Assembly (NCBI GenBank): GCA_027491235.1
Contig: JAIXWO010000021.1
Location: forward strand, 248,001 to 312,000
DNA: 64,000 nt
DNA from: Sphingomonadales bacterium
GTDB lineage: Bacteria > Pseudomonadota > Alphaproteobacteria > Sphingomonadales > Sphingomonadaceae
Reading direction: 5' to 3'
Shown here: positions 24,547-33,727 of the stretch, piece after piece
How the letters are laid out: every line of letters begins with the position of its first letter
Position numbering within the stretch: position 1 is the first letter of the stretch
Notes under the pieces: model-generated
The model's input: only the letters and a program-made list of their open reading frames with translations
Database searches by the model: none
What the model was told of the DNA's origin: nothing
Position numbers and translations under genes: made by a program

Positions 24547-26826
24547 TTGCTCCACCTCGTTAAACAGTTTTGGACGACCCTGACCGGAAAGCGGAACCGA
24601 CCGCTTTTATGGGCGTTTGTCGCATGTCTGGTTATTGGAACGCTCGAGATATCGTCGCCGCTGGATGATGTGATGCGGGTCGCCAGGAACAAAGTTCGTG
24701 CGCACGATGCTAGCGGGCAAATCGTTGTCGTCACCATCGACGGCCCAACCGTCGCCGCCCATGGCGAATGGCCCTGGCCCCGCAACAAGGTGGCTGATCT
24801 TGTTGAACGTATCGATGATGCGGGCGCCAAACAATTGGCCTTTGAGCACGTCTTCGTTCCAACGGGCTCTGCGGAAATGGATGCCACTCTGGCCAAGGCC
24901 TTTGCCCGTCTGTCGATGAAACCCTTGATCGGCGCCAATTTCGATAAGGATCCTGTGACGCATGAGCGCAGCTTCCAGAAGCCGGCGATGATCTTCGATA
25001 AAGTCGCCTCCACAGTGGGGATCCCATTGTACTTCAACGGCTTTGGCCATGCTTGGCAAGCTTCGTACAGCATGAAGACTGATGGCGAGGAGTTTCCGAG
25101 CCTTGCGGCAGCAATGGCCGGTGCCCAACGGATGCACAACCGGTCGGACATCATCATCGACTATTCCATTAACCCGCGCTCGATCCCCCAGATCAGCGCA
25201 TTGCAGGTGATGGACGGGTCGGCTGGGGCCGCCCTCGCTGGCAAGACGGTGCTCGTTTCCACCGGCCGCTTTGCAGAAAATGTCCCCGGCGGTGAACCTT
25301 TGCCTACCGCCCTGATCCACGTGATCGCAGCTGAAACCATGCGCCTCGGGCCCCAGACCAATCTGGGTTGGGCGCCGGGATTTGTATTTGCGGGGCTGTG
25401 CTCGCTAGTTCTGTGGTTCGGCCGTCGACGCGTTGCCGCTTCTGTTGGCGTGATTGCGAGCGGAGCCTTGTTGTTCGGCCCAATATTGCTTGAAACTCGA
25501 AACATCTATCTGAACCCAGCAGCTGGTTTGCTGCTATGCACCTGCGTCCTCGTCATCCGGGCATGGCGCAGCTACCGTCGCGGCGATGCCCGTTTGAACC
25601 CGCTGACGGAGCTGCCCAACTTACTTGCCCTGAAGGAGCGTAAGGGCACGGACGGCGACGCCGTCGTCGCCGTCCGTGTCAAGAATTATGCGGAGCTTGT
25701 TGCCGCCCTCGCCCAGAATGAGGATATTCTCGCAACGCAGATCGCAGCGCGGCTAAAGGCGGGCAATGCGTCTACGCTTTATCACGGCGATGGTGGCATT
25801 TTTTGCTGGGTTGCCAACGGCGTCGCACATGACGAGTTGTCGGACCAGTTGGAAGCAATCCACAGCTTCTTCCTGATGCCCGTCGCAGTCGGCAACTGGC
25901 AAGTCGACGTCTCCATTGCCTTTGGCATTGAGTCGGGCACGTCAGCGGATCTCGGGTCCCGCTATGCAAGTGCGCTGGTCGCGGCGGACGAAGCAGCTGC
26001 CGCTGGCCACCGCTGGAAATATTATGATCCAGCCCGACTCAACGAGGCCGAGTGGAATATGTCTTTGCTCGGTCGGCTTGATACAGCCATCGAAACCGGC
26101 GAAGTCTGGGTCGCCTACCAGCCGCAAATTGAACTGCGGACAGGGCTGGTGACGGGTGCCGAAGCGCTTGTGCGCTGGACACACCCGGAGCGAGGCTCCG
26201 TCTCCCCAGAAGAATTTGTCTCGGTGGCCGAAGCGCATGGCCGCATCGATAAGCTGACCTATTTTGTTTTGGATCAGGCGTTGGCGATGGTTGCAGCGAC
26301 GCATGGCCGACAGGGGGTTGCCGTCAATTTGTCTGCCCAGATGTTCAGCCGGAAGGACTTTGTCCGCAAAGTGCAGGAAGCGCTGCGACGCTACCGGGTA
26401 AAAGCAGCCATGTTGACCATCGAGATCACGGAGTCTGCGGCTGTCGAGAATGAGGCGGACATGTACGCGACAGTCAACGCGCTGACCGCGCTTGGGGTGA
26501 CGGTATCCATTGACGATTATGGGACGGGCTATTGCACGCTTGAATATCTCAAGACGATCAAAGCCACTGAACTCAAGATCGACCGGGGATTTGTGGCCGC
26601 CATGGATCACAATCGCAGCGACCGCGTGCTCGTCAATGCCACCATAGAACTCGCCCACTCGCTTGGGCATAGCGTGGTGGCCGAAGGCGTGGAGACGCTC
26701 GAAACACTCGATCTGCTCAAATCCATGGGCTGCGACAAGGCCCAGGGTTTCTTCATTTCCCGCCCGATGCCGCGCGAGGAGTTTTTCCAGTTTGTCGACC
26801 GACAGGTGAGGCCTGAAGCCGCCTAA
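24547..26826 (+). CDS. CHASE2-sensor cyclic-di-GMP phosphodiesterase (degenerate GGDEF, EAL)
   Basis: A 759-residue membrane protein from a TTG start at 24547; no in-frame ATG exists upstream before a stop. Order: one helix (about 20-37), periplasmic CHASE2 domain (about 38-265), three helices (about 270-335), a GGDEF-like domain (about 345-490) and EAL (about 500-750). The GGDEF site reads GDGGIF, so it cannot make c-di-GMP. The EAL domain keeps its catalytic set: EAL in GAEALVRW, Asn in AVNLSAQ, Glu in IEITES, DD in SIDDYGTGY, Lys in ELKIDRGF, Glu in VAEGVET and Gln in KAQGF. It should therefore degrade c-di-GMP in response to a periplasmic signal. Confidence 0.92.
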   Translation: MLHLVKQFWTTLTGKRNRPLLWAFVACLVIGTLEISSPLDDVMRVARNKVRAHDASGQIVVVTIDGPTVAAHGEWPWPRNKVADLVERIDDAGAKQLAFEHVFVPTGSAEMDATLAKAFARLSMKPLIGANFDKDPVTHERSFQKPAMIFDKVASTVGIPLYFNGFGHAWQASYSMKTDGEEFPSLAAAMAGAQRMHNRSDIIIDYSINPRSIPQISALQVMDGSAGAALAGKTVLVSTGRFAENVPGGEPLPTALIHVIAAETMRLGPQTNLGWAPGFVFAGLCSLVLWFGRRRVAASVGVIASGALLFGPILLETRNIYLNPAAGLLLCTCVLVIRAWRSYRRGDARLNPLTELPNLLALKERKGTDGDAVVAVRVKNYAELVAALAQNEDILATQIAARLKAGNASTLYHGDGGIFCWVANGVAHDELSDQLEAIHSFFLMPVAVGNWQVDVSIAFGIESGTSADLGSRYASALVAADEAAAAGHRWKYYDPARLNEAEWNMSLLGRLDTAIETGEVWVAYQPQIELRTGLVTGAEALVRWTHPERGSVSPEEFVSVAEAHGRIDKLTYFVLDQALAMVAATHGRQGVAVNLSAQMFSRKDFVRKVQEALRRYRVKAAMLTIEITESAAVENEADMYATVNALTALGVTVSIDDYGTGYCTLEYLKTIKATELKIDRGFVAAMDHNRSDRVLVNATIELAHSLGHSVVAEGVETLETLDLLKSMGCDKAQGFFISRPMPREEFFQFVDRQVRPEAA

Positions 26827-26918
26827 GATAATTAAACTCTTGTAAACCATATTGGCTGAATCCAATCTCCCCTTGTCATCGGTTCTTCCGGTGACTGTGT
26901 GTGACAAGGGGAAAGTTT

Positions 26919-27005
26919 ATGAAGACGAAGAAAGCAGTGTACCCCGCGCCTACCAAAAGAGGTTTTTGGGACTGGCTTATGGGTGGCGGCTGGAAGAACG
27001 GTTAA
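26919..27005 (+). CDS. 28-residue small protein with own Shine-Dalgarno and terminator
   Basis: An ATG at 26919, seven nt after AAGGGGA, opens 28 codons that begin MKTKKAVYPAPTK and end WDWLMGGGWKNG, with TAA at 27003-27005. A strong rho-independent terminator starts 32 nt later (27037-27072). Basic N-terminus plus a Trp-rich, amphipathic C-terminal half suggests membrane association. It does not overlap a longer gene: the EAL gene ends 92 nt upstream and the lactamase gene is convergent. The promoter is not certain and no family is recognised, but the ribosome site and terminator frame a compact gene. Confidence 0.6.
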   Translation: MKTKKAVYPAPTKRGFWDWLMGGGWKNG

Positions 27006-27036
27006 GCCTTAAAAGGCTTGATATTCAGCAATTTGT

Positions 27037-27072
27037 GAAGGGCTCCGCGCTTCGGCACGGGGCCCTTCTTTT
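27037..27072 (+). terminator. terminator after the 28-residue gene
   Basis: An 11-bp stem GAAGGGCTCCG / CGGGGCCCTTC (one G-T pair) with a GC-clamped TTCG-containing loop, followed by TTTT. Confidence 0.92.
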
Positions 27073-27159
27073 CAATTGGGCGTACCCGGCGATGAGCAAG
27101 TTACCACGCCCCTTGTATGAACACGACACGGCCGAAATTCGCCCACGGCTCACACCGAA

Positions 27160-28071
27160 TCAAGAACGTGTGATTCGGTGATTCACGCCATAATGAAATG
27201 ATTCCAAGGCGGTCTTGACGGCCTCGGCATGAATTTTTTCCATTTCGGACGAAGTTTCTTGTCCCGCTTTGGGACCCTCCAAAAAGCAGCTGAGGACGAT
27301 GGGCGCCGCCCCCGGCGGCCAGGCAACGGCAACGTCGTTCACCTTGGGCGCCATGCCGTCTGCAAAAGCGGTGCCCGTCTTATCACCGGCGATCCATGTG
27401 TCCGGCAGACCGGCGCGTAACCGTTTCAGGCCTGTGCCCGTCTCCACGGTCCAACGCACGAGCTTCTGGCGTGAGGACGGGGAAAGGACGCCGCCCGTCG
27501 TCAGCTTTGCAACTGTTCGGGCAAAGGCCCGCGGTGTTGAGGTGTCCCGATGATCGCCTGGTGGCACCAGATTGAGCTCAGTCTCATATCGGTCCAGCCG
27601 CGTCGTCGCATCCCCGATCGATCGCAACCAACCCGTAAAGGCCGCTGGCCCTCCAAGCCGCCGCAGGACGACATTGGCCGCGACATTGTCACTGGTTTTT
27701 TGGGCGGCCTCGACAAGTGCCTCTATTGTCATGCCGCCTTTGCCGATCAGCGGGCCTGTGACCGGCGCGTGAGAGACGCGATCCTGCTCTGTCAACGGCA
27801 GAACCTCATCAAGCTGAAGCTTCCCCTGATCCGATAGATGCAGTGCCCACCCCGCAAGCGGCAGCTTGAAGGTGGAGCACATCGCAAAGCGGGCATCCAA
27901 ACGTTGGCCCATGACGCGCCCTGTGCCGGTATCGAGCAGACAGAAGCCGAGCCGGCCGGCCGAACGACGTTCCAGATCGGCAAGGGCGTCCTTGGTCGGG
28001 CGGGCCGTTGAGGACACCGCCCAGGGCAGCAGCAAACCTCCCGCCAGCACATGCCGACGGGAGACGCGCAT
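27160..28071 (-). CDS. class A serine beta-lactamase, Tat-exported
   Basis: A 303-residue protein from the ATG at 28071. The N-terminus [16 protein letters not shown] has the twin-arginine pattern SRRxxL followed by a hydrophobic stretch and STARP, so it is exported folded to the periplasm. All class A motifs are present: STFK (active Ser and Lys), SDN (in TSDNVAANV), ETELN of the omega loop with the general-base Glu, and KTGT. The enzyme should hydrolyse penicillins; spectrum unknown. Its start overlaps the accC stop by one base (TGATG), so it is coupled to the fatty-acid operon, an unusual place. Confidence 0.92.
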   Translation of the reverse strand: MRVSRRHVLAGGLLLPWAVSSTARPTKDALADLERRSAGRLGFCLLDTGTGRVMGQRLDARFAMCSTFKLPLAGWALHLSDQGKLQLDEVLPLTEQDRVSHAPVTGPLIGKGGMTIEALVEAAQKTSDNVAANVVLRRLGGPAAFTGWLRSIGDATTRLDRYETELNLVPPGDHRDTSTPRAFARTVAKLTTGGVLSPSSRQKLVRWTVETGTGLKRLRAGLPDTWIAGDKTGTAFADGMAPKVNDVAVAWPPGAAPIVLSCFLEGPKAGQETSSEMEKIHAEAVKTALESFHYGVNHRITRS

Positions 28072-29426
28072 CAGCCCTTGGCCTCTTCCGCCGCGAGCCA
28101 TTCTTCGAGCCATTTGATCGAATAGTTGCCGTCGATGACATCGGGTTGCGCCAACAGATCCTGATGGAGCGGGATATTGGTCTTCACCCCGTCAACGACC
28201 ATTTCCTCAAGCGCACGACGCATGCGCATCATGCAGCTTTCACGCGTCCGACCATAGACGATCAACTTGGCGATCATGCTGTCATAATAAGGCGGGATCT
28301 TATAGCCCGCATACAGCCCGCTATCGACGCGGACGTGCATGCCACCTGCCGGGTGATAGGCCTTGATGGTGCCGGGCGACGGCGCAAAGGTGCGCGGGTC
28401 TTCCGCGTTGATGCGACATTCGATCGAATGGCCGCGAAATTCCAGATCTTCCTGTTTGACCGAGAGCGGCTTGCCTTCGGCCACGCGGATCTGTTCGCGC
28501 ACGAGGTCAAAGCCGGTGATCATCTCGGTCACCGGATGTTCGACCTGAATGCGCGTGTTCATTTCGATGAAATAGAACTCACCGTTTTCCCAGAGGAACT
28601 CGATGGTGCCCGCACCACGATAGCCCATATCGGCCATCGCCTTGGCGACGATGCCGCCCATACGTGCGCGCTCTTCGGCTGTGATGACGGGCGACGGCGC
28701 TTCTTCCAGAACCTTCTGGTGACGGCGCTGGAGCGAACAGTCGCGTTCGCCCAGATGGATGGCATTGCCATTGCCATCGCCAAACACCTGAAACTCAATG
28801 TGGCGCGGATTGCCGAGATATTTTTCCAGATAGACCGTCGCGTCCCCAAAAGCGGCCTTGGCCTCGGTCCCGGCCTGCTGCATCTGGGTCTCAAGTTCTT
28901 CCTCGTTCGACACGACCTTCATGCCGCGGCCACCGCCGCCCGATGCCGCCTTGATGATGACGGGATAGCCGACCCCACGCGCAATGCGCTTGGCCTCTTC
29001 AACATCGTCAATGGCGCCGTCAGAGCCGGGGACGAGCGGCAGACCGAGCGCACCGGCCGTCTTCTTGGCCATCACCTTGTCGCCCATCGTGCGGATATGC
29101 TCCGGCTTCGGGCCGACGAAAATCAGCTTATGCTCTTCGATAATCTCGGCAAAACGCGCATTTTCCGACAGGAAACCATAGCCGGGGTGGATGGCATCTG
29201 CGCCTGAGATTTCGGCGGCGGAAATGATCGCGGGGACGTTGAGATAGCTGTCCTTGGCGGATGGCGGCCCAATGCAGATCGCTTCATCGGCCAAGCGCAC
29301 GTGCATGGCATCGGCATCAGCCGTCGAATGGACGGCCACTGTCTTGATGCCCATTTCATGTGCGGCGCGGTGGATGCGCAGCGCGATCTCGCCGCGATTG
29401 GCGATCAGGAGCTTATCGATTGTCAT
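28071..29426 (-). CDS. accC: acetyl-CoA carboxylase, biotin carboxylase subunit
   Basis: A 451-residue ATP-grasp enzyme that carboxylates the biotin on AccB, first step of fatty acid synthesis. Visible: N-terminal [12 protein letters not shown], the glycine loop [28 protein letters not shown] and [16 protein letters not shown] with the metal- and bicarbonate-binding residues. It lies 12 nt after accB and overlaps the lactamase start. Confidence 0.97.
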   Translation of the reverse strand: MTIDKLLIANRGEIALRIHRAAHEMGIKTVAVHSTADADAMHVRLADEAICIGPPSAKDSYLNVPAIISAAEISGADAIHPGYGFLSENARFAEIIEEHKLIFVGPKPEHIRTMGDKVMAKKTAGALGLPLVPGSDGAIDDVEEAKRIARGVGYPVIIKAASGGGGRGMKVVSNEEELETQMQQAGTEAKAAFGDATVYLEKYLGNPRHIEFQVFGDGNGNAIHLGERDCSLQRRHQKVLEEAPSPVITAEERARMGGIVAKAMADMGYRGAGTIEFLWENGEFYFIEMNTRIQVEHPVTEMITGFDLVREQIRVAEGKPLSVKQEDLEFRGHSIECRINAEDPRTFAPSPGTIKAYHPAGGMHVRVDSGLYAGYKIPPYYDSMIAKLIVYGRTRESCMMRMRRALEEMVVDGVKTNIPLHQDLLAQPDVIDGNYSIKWLEEWLAAEEAKG

Positions 29427-29438
29427 GCTGGAGCGCCG

Positions 29439-29906
29439 TTATTCAATGACGACGAGCGGCTGGTCATATTCGACCGGCTGACCGTTGGCGACCAGAACCT
29501 GCGTGACCTTACCGCCCTTGGTGGCGGTGATGGGGTTCATGACCTTCATCGCTTCGATGATAACGATCGTGTCACCTTCCTTGACCGTGTCCCCCACCGA
29601 AACGAAGGGCGCGGCCTCTGGCGAGGCGGCAAGATAGACGGTGCCGACCATCGGAGATTTAAGCGCGCCGGCGTGATCGGCAGGCGCTGTTGGTGCGAGG
29701 GGAGCCGCCGCAGGCGCTGCAGCGGGGGCAGCGACCGGCGCGGGGGCAGCAACAGCAACCGAAGCTGCCTGCACAGTTCGCGCGACGCGGATCTTGCGAT
29801 CATCGTCTTCGACTTCGATTTCGGTCAGCCCGGTTTCATTGAGCAGTTCCGCCAATTGCCGGACCAACTTGATATCTACCTGCATCGTACCTGTTCTCTC
29901 AGCCAT
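29439..29906 (-). CDS. accB: acetyl-CoA carboxylase biotin carboxyl carrier protein
   Basis: A 155-residue protein from the ATG at 29906 (MAERTGTMQVDIK). A short N-terminal domain is followed by an Ala/Pro linker (about 48-78) and the biotinyl domain with EAMKVMN, where Lys121 carries biotin. It is second in the run aroQ-accB-accC-beta-lactamase. Confidence 0.96.
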   Translation of the reverse strand: MAERTGTMQVDIKLVRQLAELLNETGLTEIEVEDDDRKIRVARTVQAASVAVAAPAPVAAPAAAPAAAPLAPTAPADHAGALKSPMVGTVYLAASPEAAPFVSVGDTVKEGDTIVIIEAMKVMNPITATKGGKVTQVLVANGQPVEYDQPLVVIE

Positions 29907-29943
29907 TTGACCCCCAAAGGATGTGATATTGTGCCGCCCTTTG

Positions 29944-30384
29944 TCAGAGCTTGGCGGCGGCGTCCAGCGCGAGCGCATAGCTCAACGCCCCAAATCCGGC
30001 GATGGTCCCCTTCGCCGCTTCCCCAACGTAACTCTTATGGCGGAAGCTTTCCCGCGTGTGCGGGTTAGACAAATGAACCTCAATCACCGGTGTCTTGATC
30101 GCCTTGATGGAGTCGTACAGCGCAATCGATGTGTGCGTGAAGGCGCCTGCATTCAGCAGAACGGCCTTTGCGCCCATCGCCTGCGCTTCGTGCAACCAAT
30201 CGACCAGATGGCCTTCATGGTTGGACTGACGGACGTCCACCACAAGGCCCAGTGCCTGCGCCTGATCTTCCAGCCGCCCGGCAATATCGTCCAGCGTGTC
30301 GGCGCCGTAGATCTCCGGCTCGCGTGTGCCGAGCAGGTTGAGGTTGGGACCATTCAGGACATAGATAACAGGCTTTTCGGCCAT
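29944..30384 (-). CDS. aroQ: type II 3-dehydroquinate dehydratase
   Basis: A 146-residue dodecameric shikimate-pathway enzyme from the ATG at 30384 ([19 protein letters not shown]). Active-site segments: REPEIYG with the catalytic Tyr, [29 protein letters not shown] with the catalytic His and [12 protein letters not shown]. It begins the acc run; its 5' end is only 90 nt from the divergent thiSG gene. Confidence 0.96.
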   Translation of the reverse strand: MAEKPVIYVLNGPNLNLLGTREPEIYGADTLDDIAGRLEDQAQALGLVVDVRQSNHEGHLVDWLHEAQAMGAKAVLLNAGAFTHTSIALYDSIKAIKTPVIEVHLSNPHTRESFRHKSYVGEAAKGTIAGFGALSYALALDAAAKL

Positions 30385-30474
30385 GCGGGCAGGCTCCGGA
30401 TGATGTGCGGTTGCGACGCTGGGTTCCTCCCCTATATGGACCGGCAGCAAAAGGCAAAAGAACGGACGGGCCAT

Positions 30475-31452
30475 ATGATTTCCATCCAGTTGAACGGAGA
30501 GCCGCGGCAGGTGCGCGCTGGCGCATCTATCGCTGATCTCGTGACCGAAATTGGGCTGGAACCGGCCAAGGTCGCGGTGGAACGTAACCGGGAAATCGTG
30601 CCGCGCTCAACACTGCATCAGGTGCAATTGGGGGAAGGGGATCAATTGGAAATCGTGCATTTCGTCGGTGGCGGCGCAGAGAACAGCGACAGCTGGTCTG
30701 TCGCGGGCCGCACCTTCACCAGCCGCCTGATCGTCGGCACCGGCAAGTATAAGGATTTTGCCCAGAACGCCGCCGCGCTTGAAGCGTCGGGTGCTGAGAT
30801 CATCACCGTCGCCGTCCGCCGCGTGAACGTATCCGACCCGAATGCGCCGATGCTGACCGATTTTATAGACCCGAAGAAATACACCTATCTGCCCAACACC
30901 GCAGGATGCTTTACGGCCGATGATGCCATCCGCACGCTGCGCCTGGCGCGCGAAGCGGGCGGCTGGGATCTGGTGAAGCTGGAAGTGCTGGGCGAGGCGC
31001 GCACGCTCTATCCCGACATGCGTGAGACGCTGAAGGCCACCGAAGTCCTGGTCAAAGAGGGCTTCAAGCCGATGGTCTATTGCGTGGACGATCCCATTGC
31101 CGCCAAGCAATTGGAAGAAGCGGGCGCCGTCGCCATCATGCCGCTGGGCGCCCCCATTGGCTCCGGCCTTGGCATTCAGAACCGCGTCACCATCCGCCTC
31201 ATCATCGAAGGCGCGAAAGTGCCTGTGCTGGTGGATGCAGGCGTGGGCACAGCGTCTGATGCCGCCGTTGCCATGGAATTGGGTTGTGAAGGCGTGCTGA
31301 TGAACACCGCCATTGCGGAAGCCAAAGACCCGATCCTGATGGCGCATGCCATGAAGCTCGCGGTGGAAAGCGGTCGGGCCGCCTATCGGGCCGGACGCAT
31401 GGGACGGCGCATGTATGCTGACCCGTCTTCGCCATTGGCAGGGTTGATCTAG
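30475..31452 (+). CDS. fused ThiS-ThiG: sulfur carrier and thiazole synthase
   Basis: A 325-residue fusion. Residues 1-67 are a complete ThiS ubiquitin-like carrier ending HFVGGG (62-67), where free ThiS proteins end in Gly-Gly. A short linker AENSDS leads to ThiG (about 74-325): [24 protein letters not shown] (141-145) and DLVKLEVLG with Schiff-base Lys168. ThiG condenses deoxyxylulose phosphate, dehydroglycine and ThiS-thiocarboxylate into the thiazole of thiamine. The internal Gly-Gly has no free carboxyl unless the chain is cut. No TPP riboswitch was seen in the 90-nt leader. Its stop overlaps that of bpt by 4 nt. Confidence 0.93.
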   Translation: MISIQLNGEPRQVRAGASIADLVTEIGLEPAKVAVERNREIVPRSTLHQVQLGEGDQLEIVHFVGGGAENSDSWSVAGRTFTSRLIVGTGKYKDFAQNAAALEASGAEIITVAVRRVNVSDPNAPMLTDFIDPKKYTYLPNTAGCFTADDAIRTLRLAREAGGWDLVKLEVLGEARTLYPDMRETLKATEVLVKEGFKPMVYCVDDPIAAKQLEEAGAVAIMPLGAPIGSGLGIQNRVTIRLIIEGAKVPVLVDAGVGTASDAAVAMELGCEGVLMNTAIAEAKDPILMAHAMKLAVESGRAAYRAGRMGRRMYADPSSPLAGLI

Positions 31453-32240
31453 GCCCCGATCATCACCCGCGCGAGTTCTGGCGGAAAAACGCGTTCCTTG
31501 GCTTCCTCCGCCTCAAAGCGGCCCCAGCCCTGCGGGCCGAGCCGTTCGAGCGGCTGGAAGCGCGTTTTATACTCCATCCGGGGGGAGCCTGCGATCCAAT
31601 AGCCGAGATACACATAAGGCAGGCCCGCCTCTGCTGACCGCATGATGTGGTCGAGGATGATGTATGTACCAAGGCCGGGCCGTGACGGCAGATCCGGATC
31701 AAAGAAGCTGTAGATCATCGACAGGCCATCCACCTGCCGGTCGGTTAGGCAGGCACCAATCAGGCGGCCGGGCTTTCCATCGACCGAAGGCTCCCGATAT
31801 TCGATGACATTGGTGTCGACAGGCGTCGTTTCCACCATGTCCGCATAGTCGATGTCATCCATCTGCGACATGCCGCCACCGGGATGACGCGCGCCGAGAT
31901 AGCGCCGCAGCAGCGCGAACTGCTCTTCTGTTGCCCAGGGCTGGCAGGCCGACACTTCCAGATCGGCATTGCGGCGCAGCAGCTTCTTTTGCGAGGAGTT
32001 GGCTTCAAACTCCCCCGTCACCACACGCACCGAAACGCAGGCCGAACAGTCGAGGCAGCTGGGCCGATAGGCGACGCCCTGACTGCGGCGGAAGCCAATC
32101 TTGCTCAGCGCTTCATTAAGCTCGCCTGCATGAAGGCCGTTCAGGTCCGTGAAGACTTTGCGTTCAAACTTGCCCGGCAGATAGGGGCATGGCGCAGGGC
32201 TCGTCACGAAGAAGCGGGGAAAGCGGAACTGTGCTGTCAT
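31449..32240 (-). CDS. bpt: Bpt-type aminoacyl-tRNA-protein transferase (leucyl to Asp/Glu N-termini)
   Basis: A 263-residue protein related to eukaryotic arginyltransferase ATE1. Conserved Cys residues lie in [16 protein letters not shown], the N-terminal signature, and [26 protein letters not shown] forms the GNAT-like catalytic body. Bacterial Bpt adds Leu to proteins with N-terminal Asp or Glu and so marks them for ClpS-ClpAP degradation. The partner aat and clpS are not in the window. Convergent with thiSG. Confidence 0.93.
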   Translation of the reverse strand: MTAQFRFPRFFVTSPAPCPYLPGKFERKVFTDLNGLHAGELNEALSKIGFRRSQGVAYRPSCLDCSACVSVRVVTGEFEANSSQKKLLRRNADLEVSACQPWATEEQFALLRRYLGARHPGGGMSQMDDIDYADMVETTPVDTNVIEYREPSVDGKPGRLIGACLTDRQVDGLSMIYSFFDPDLPSRPGLGTYIILDHIMRSAEAGLPYVYLGYWIAGSPRMEYKTRFQPLERLGPQGWGRFEAEEAKERVFPPELARVMIGA

Positions 32241-32375
32241 CGCCTTTGCCGAGCCTCTTGCGGTTGAACATCCACGTCCGACGCGTACAATACCGCCGAC
32301 GTGGACTCACTTATGTCGGGTGAACGACATCGTGAAAAGATCGTTTACCAACAAATCGCGGTTAAAACGGAGATA

Positions 32376-33617
32376 TCACGCCAATTCGACAAGGCTGGCG
32401 TCATATCCGCCTTCAGCCAAACCAGCCAACAGCGCCTCCAAATGGGCGCGGTCACGCAATTCGCATTCAATATCGGTGATCAGACCCTTGGCGGGCAGCG
32501 TGGTGAAGACGCGCTGGTGATAGATTTCGAGCACATTGGCATTCAGCTCTGCAAAAATGCCGAACACACCGAACAAAGCGCCCGGCCGGTCTTGCAGACG
32601 CAACCGGATGCGCGCGAGTCGGCCGGATCGGGCCAGATCCCGCAGCAGGACATTGGCGAGCAGGCGCGTGTCGATATTGCCACCGCACAGCACGATGCCG
32701 ACATTGCGGCCCCGGAACATCTCCGGATTGGCAAGCAAGGCGGCAAGGCCAGCGGCGCCTGCACCTTCGACGACCGTCTTTTCAATCTGGAGCAGCAGGC
32801 TCACTGATTCTTCAAGATGCCGTTCCCCGACCAGCTGGATGTCATCCACCAGATCCCGCACGAAGGTGCGGGTCAGGTCGCCGGGATATTTGACCGCAAT
32901 GCCTTCCGCGAGCGTATCGCCGCCGATGGGCAGGTTCGTGCCCTTGATGACATTGTACATGCTGGGGAAAAGTTCCGCCTGCACACCGATGATCTTCGCC
33001 TCAGGCTTCAGCGCGCGGGCGACTGTCGAGATACCCGAAATCAGCCCACCGCCGCCAATCGGCACGGCAAAGCAATCAATCTCCGGCGCGTCTTCCAGCA
33101 TTTCGAGCGCGAGCGTGCCTTGTCCGGCGATGATTTCTGCCTCGTCAAACGGATGGACGAACGTCAGATGCTCAGCGGCCTCCATTTCGCGGGCATGCGC
33201 ATAGGCCGCGTCGAAGGTCTCCCCGAACAGCACGACCCGGGCATCATGGCTTTCCGTCTGGATGATCTTCACGATCGGCGTCGGCTTGGGCATCACGATG
33301 GTGACGGGCACCCCGAGACGCTTGCCGTGATAGGCCAGACCCTGGGCGTGATTTCCGGCAGACGCGGCGATCACGCCTGCCTTGCGCGCTTCCGGCCCAA
33401 GCTGAAGCAAGCGGTTGAGCGCGCCGCGCTCCTTATAAGCCGCTGTGAATTGAAGATTTTCAAACTTCAGCCAGACATTGGCCCCGGTCAGTTGCGACAG
33501 GGTTTGGCTGTGCAGCGTTGGCGTGCGGACAATGGAGCCTGCAATACGCACACGCGCCGCCCTGACATCATCGATGGAGACGGGCAGCGGTTTTCCGGGG
33601 GCAGGTGCAGTGGCCAT
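32376..33617 (-). CDS. ilvA: threonine ammonia-lyase with C-terminal ACT-like domain
   Basis: A 413-residue PLP enzyme from the ATG at 33617. Schiff-base Lys62 lies in FTAAYKERGALNRL, the phosphate loop SAGNHAQG is at 86-93 and the glycine loop is GGGGLISGIS. The C-terminal part (about 330-413; DRPGALFGVFGIFAELNANVLEIYHQR) is a single ACT domain, as in the short, TdcB/IlvA-2 class. It deaminates threonine to 2-oxobutyrate for isoleucine synthesis or catabolism. Which of the two is not decided by the sequence. Confidence 0.92.
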   Translation of the reverse strand: MATAPAPGKPLPVSIDDVRAARVRIAGSIVRTPTLHSQTLSQLTGANVWLKFENLQFTAAYKERGALNRLLQLGPEARKAGVIAASAGNHAQGLAYHGKRLGVPVTIVMPKPTPIVKIIQTESHDARVVLFGETFDAAYAHAREMEAAEHLTFVHPFDEAEIIAGQGTLALEMLEDAPEIDCFAVPIGGGGLISGISTVARALKPEAKIIGVQAELFPSMYNVIKGTNLPIGGDTLAEGIAVKYPGDLTRTFVRDLVDDIQLVGERHLEESVSLLLQIEKTVVEGAGAAGLAALLANPEMFRGRNVGIVLCGGNIDTRLLANVLLRDLARSGRLARIRLRLQDRPGALFGVFGIFAELNANVLEIYHQRVFTTLPAKGLITDIECELRDRAHLEALLAGLAEGGYDASLVELA

Positions 33618-33727
33618 AATGGCCCGGGCCTTGGGCTTTCTTGCGCAAAAAGGCAAGACAAAGCCAGCTTGGCGGCACCTGTCACCAGCCTCTGGCCAAG
33701 CCTGTGAAGCCGCCTTAAGGATGCGTC

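Noticed and set aside
30385-30474. TPP riboswitch before thiSG
   Set aside because: No CTGAGA-type THI-box core and too little space.
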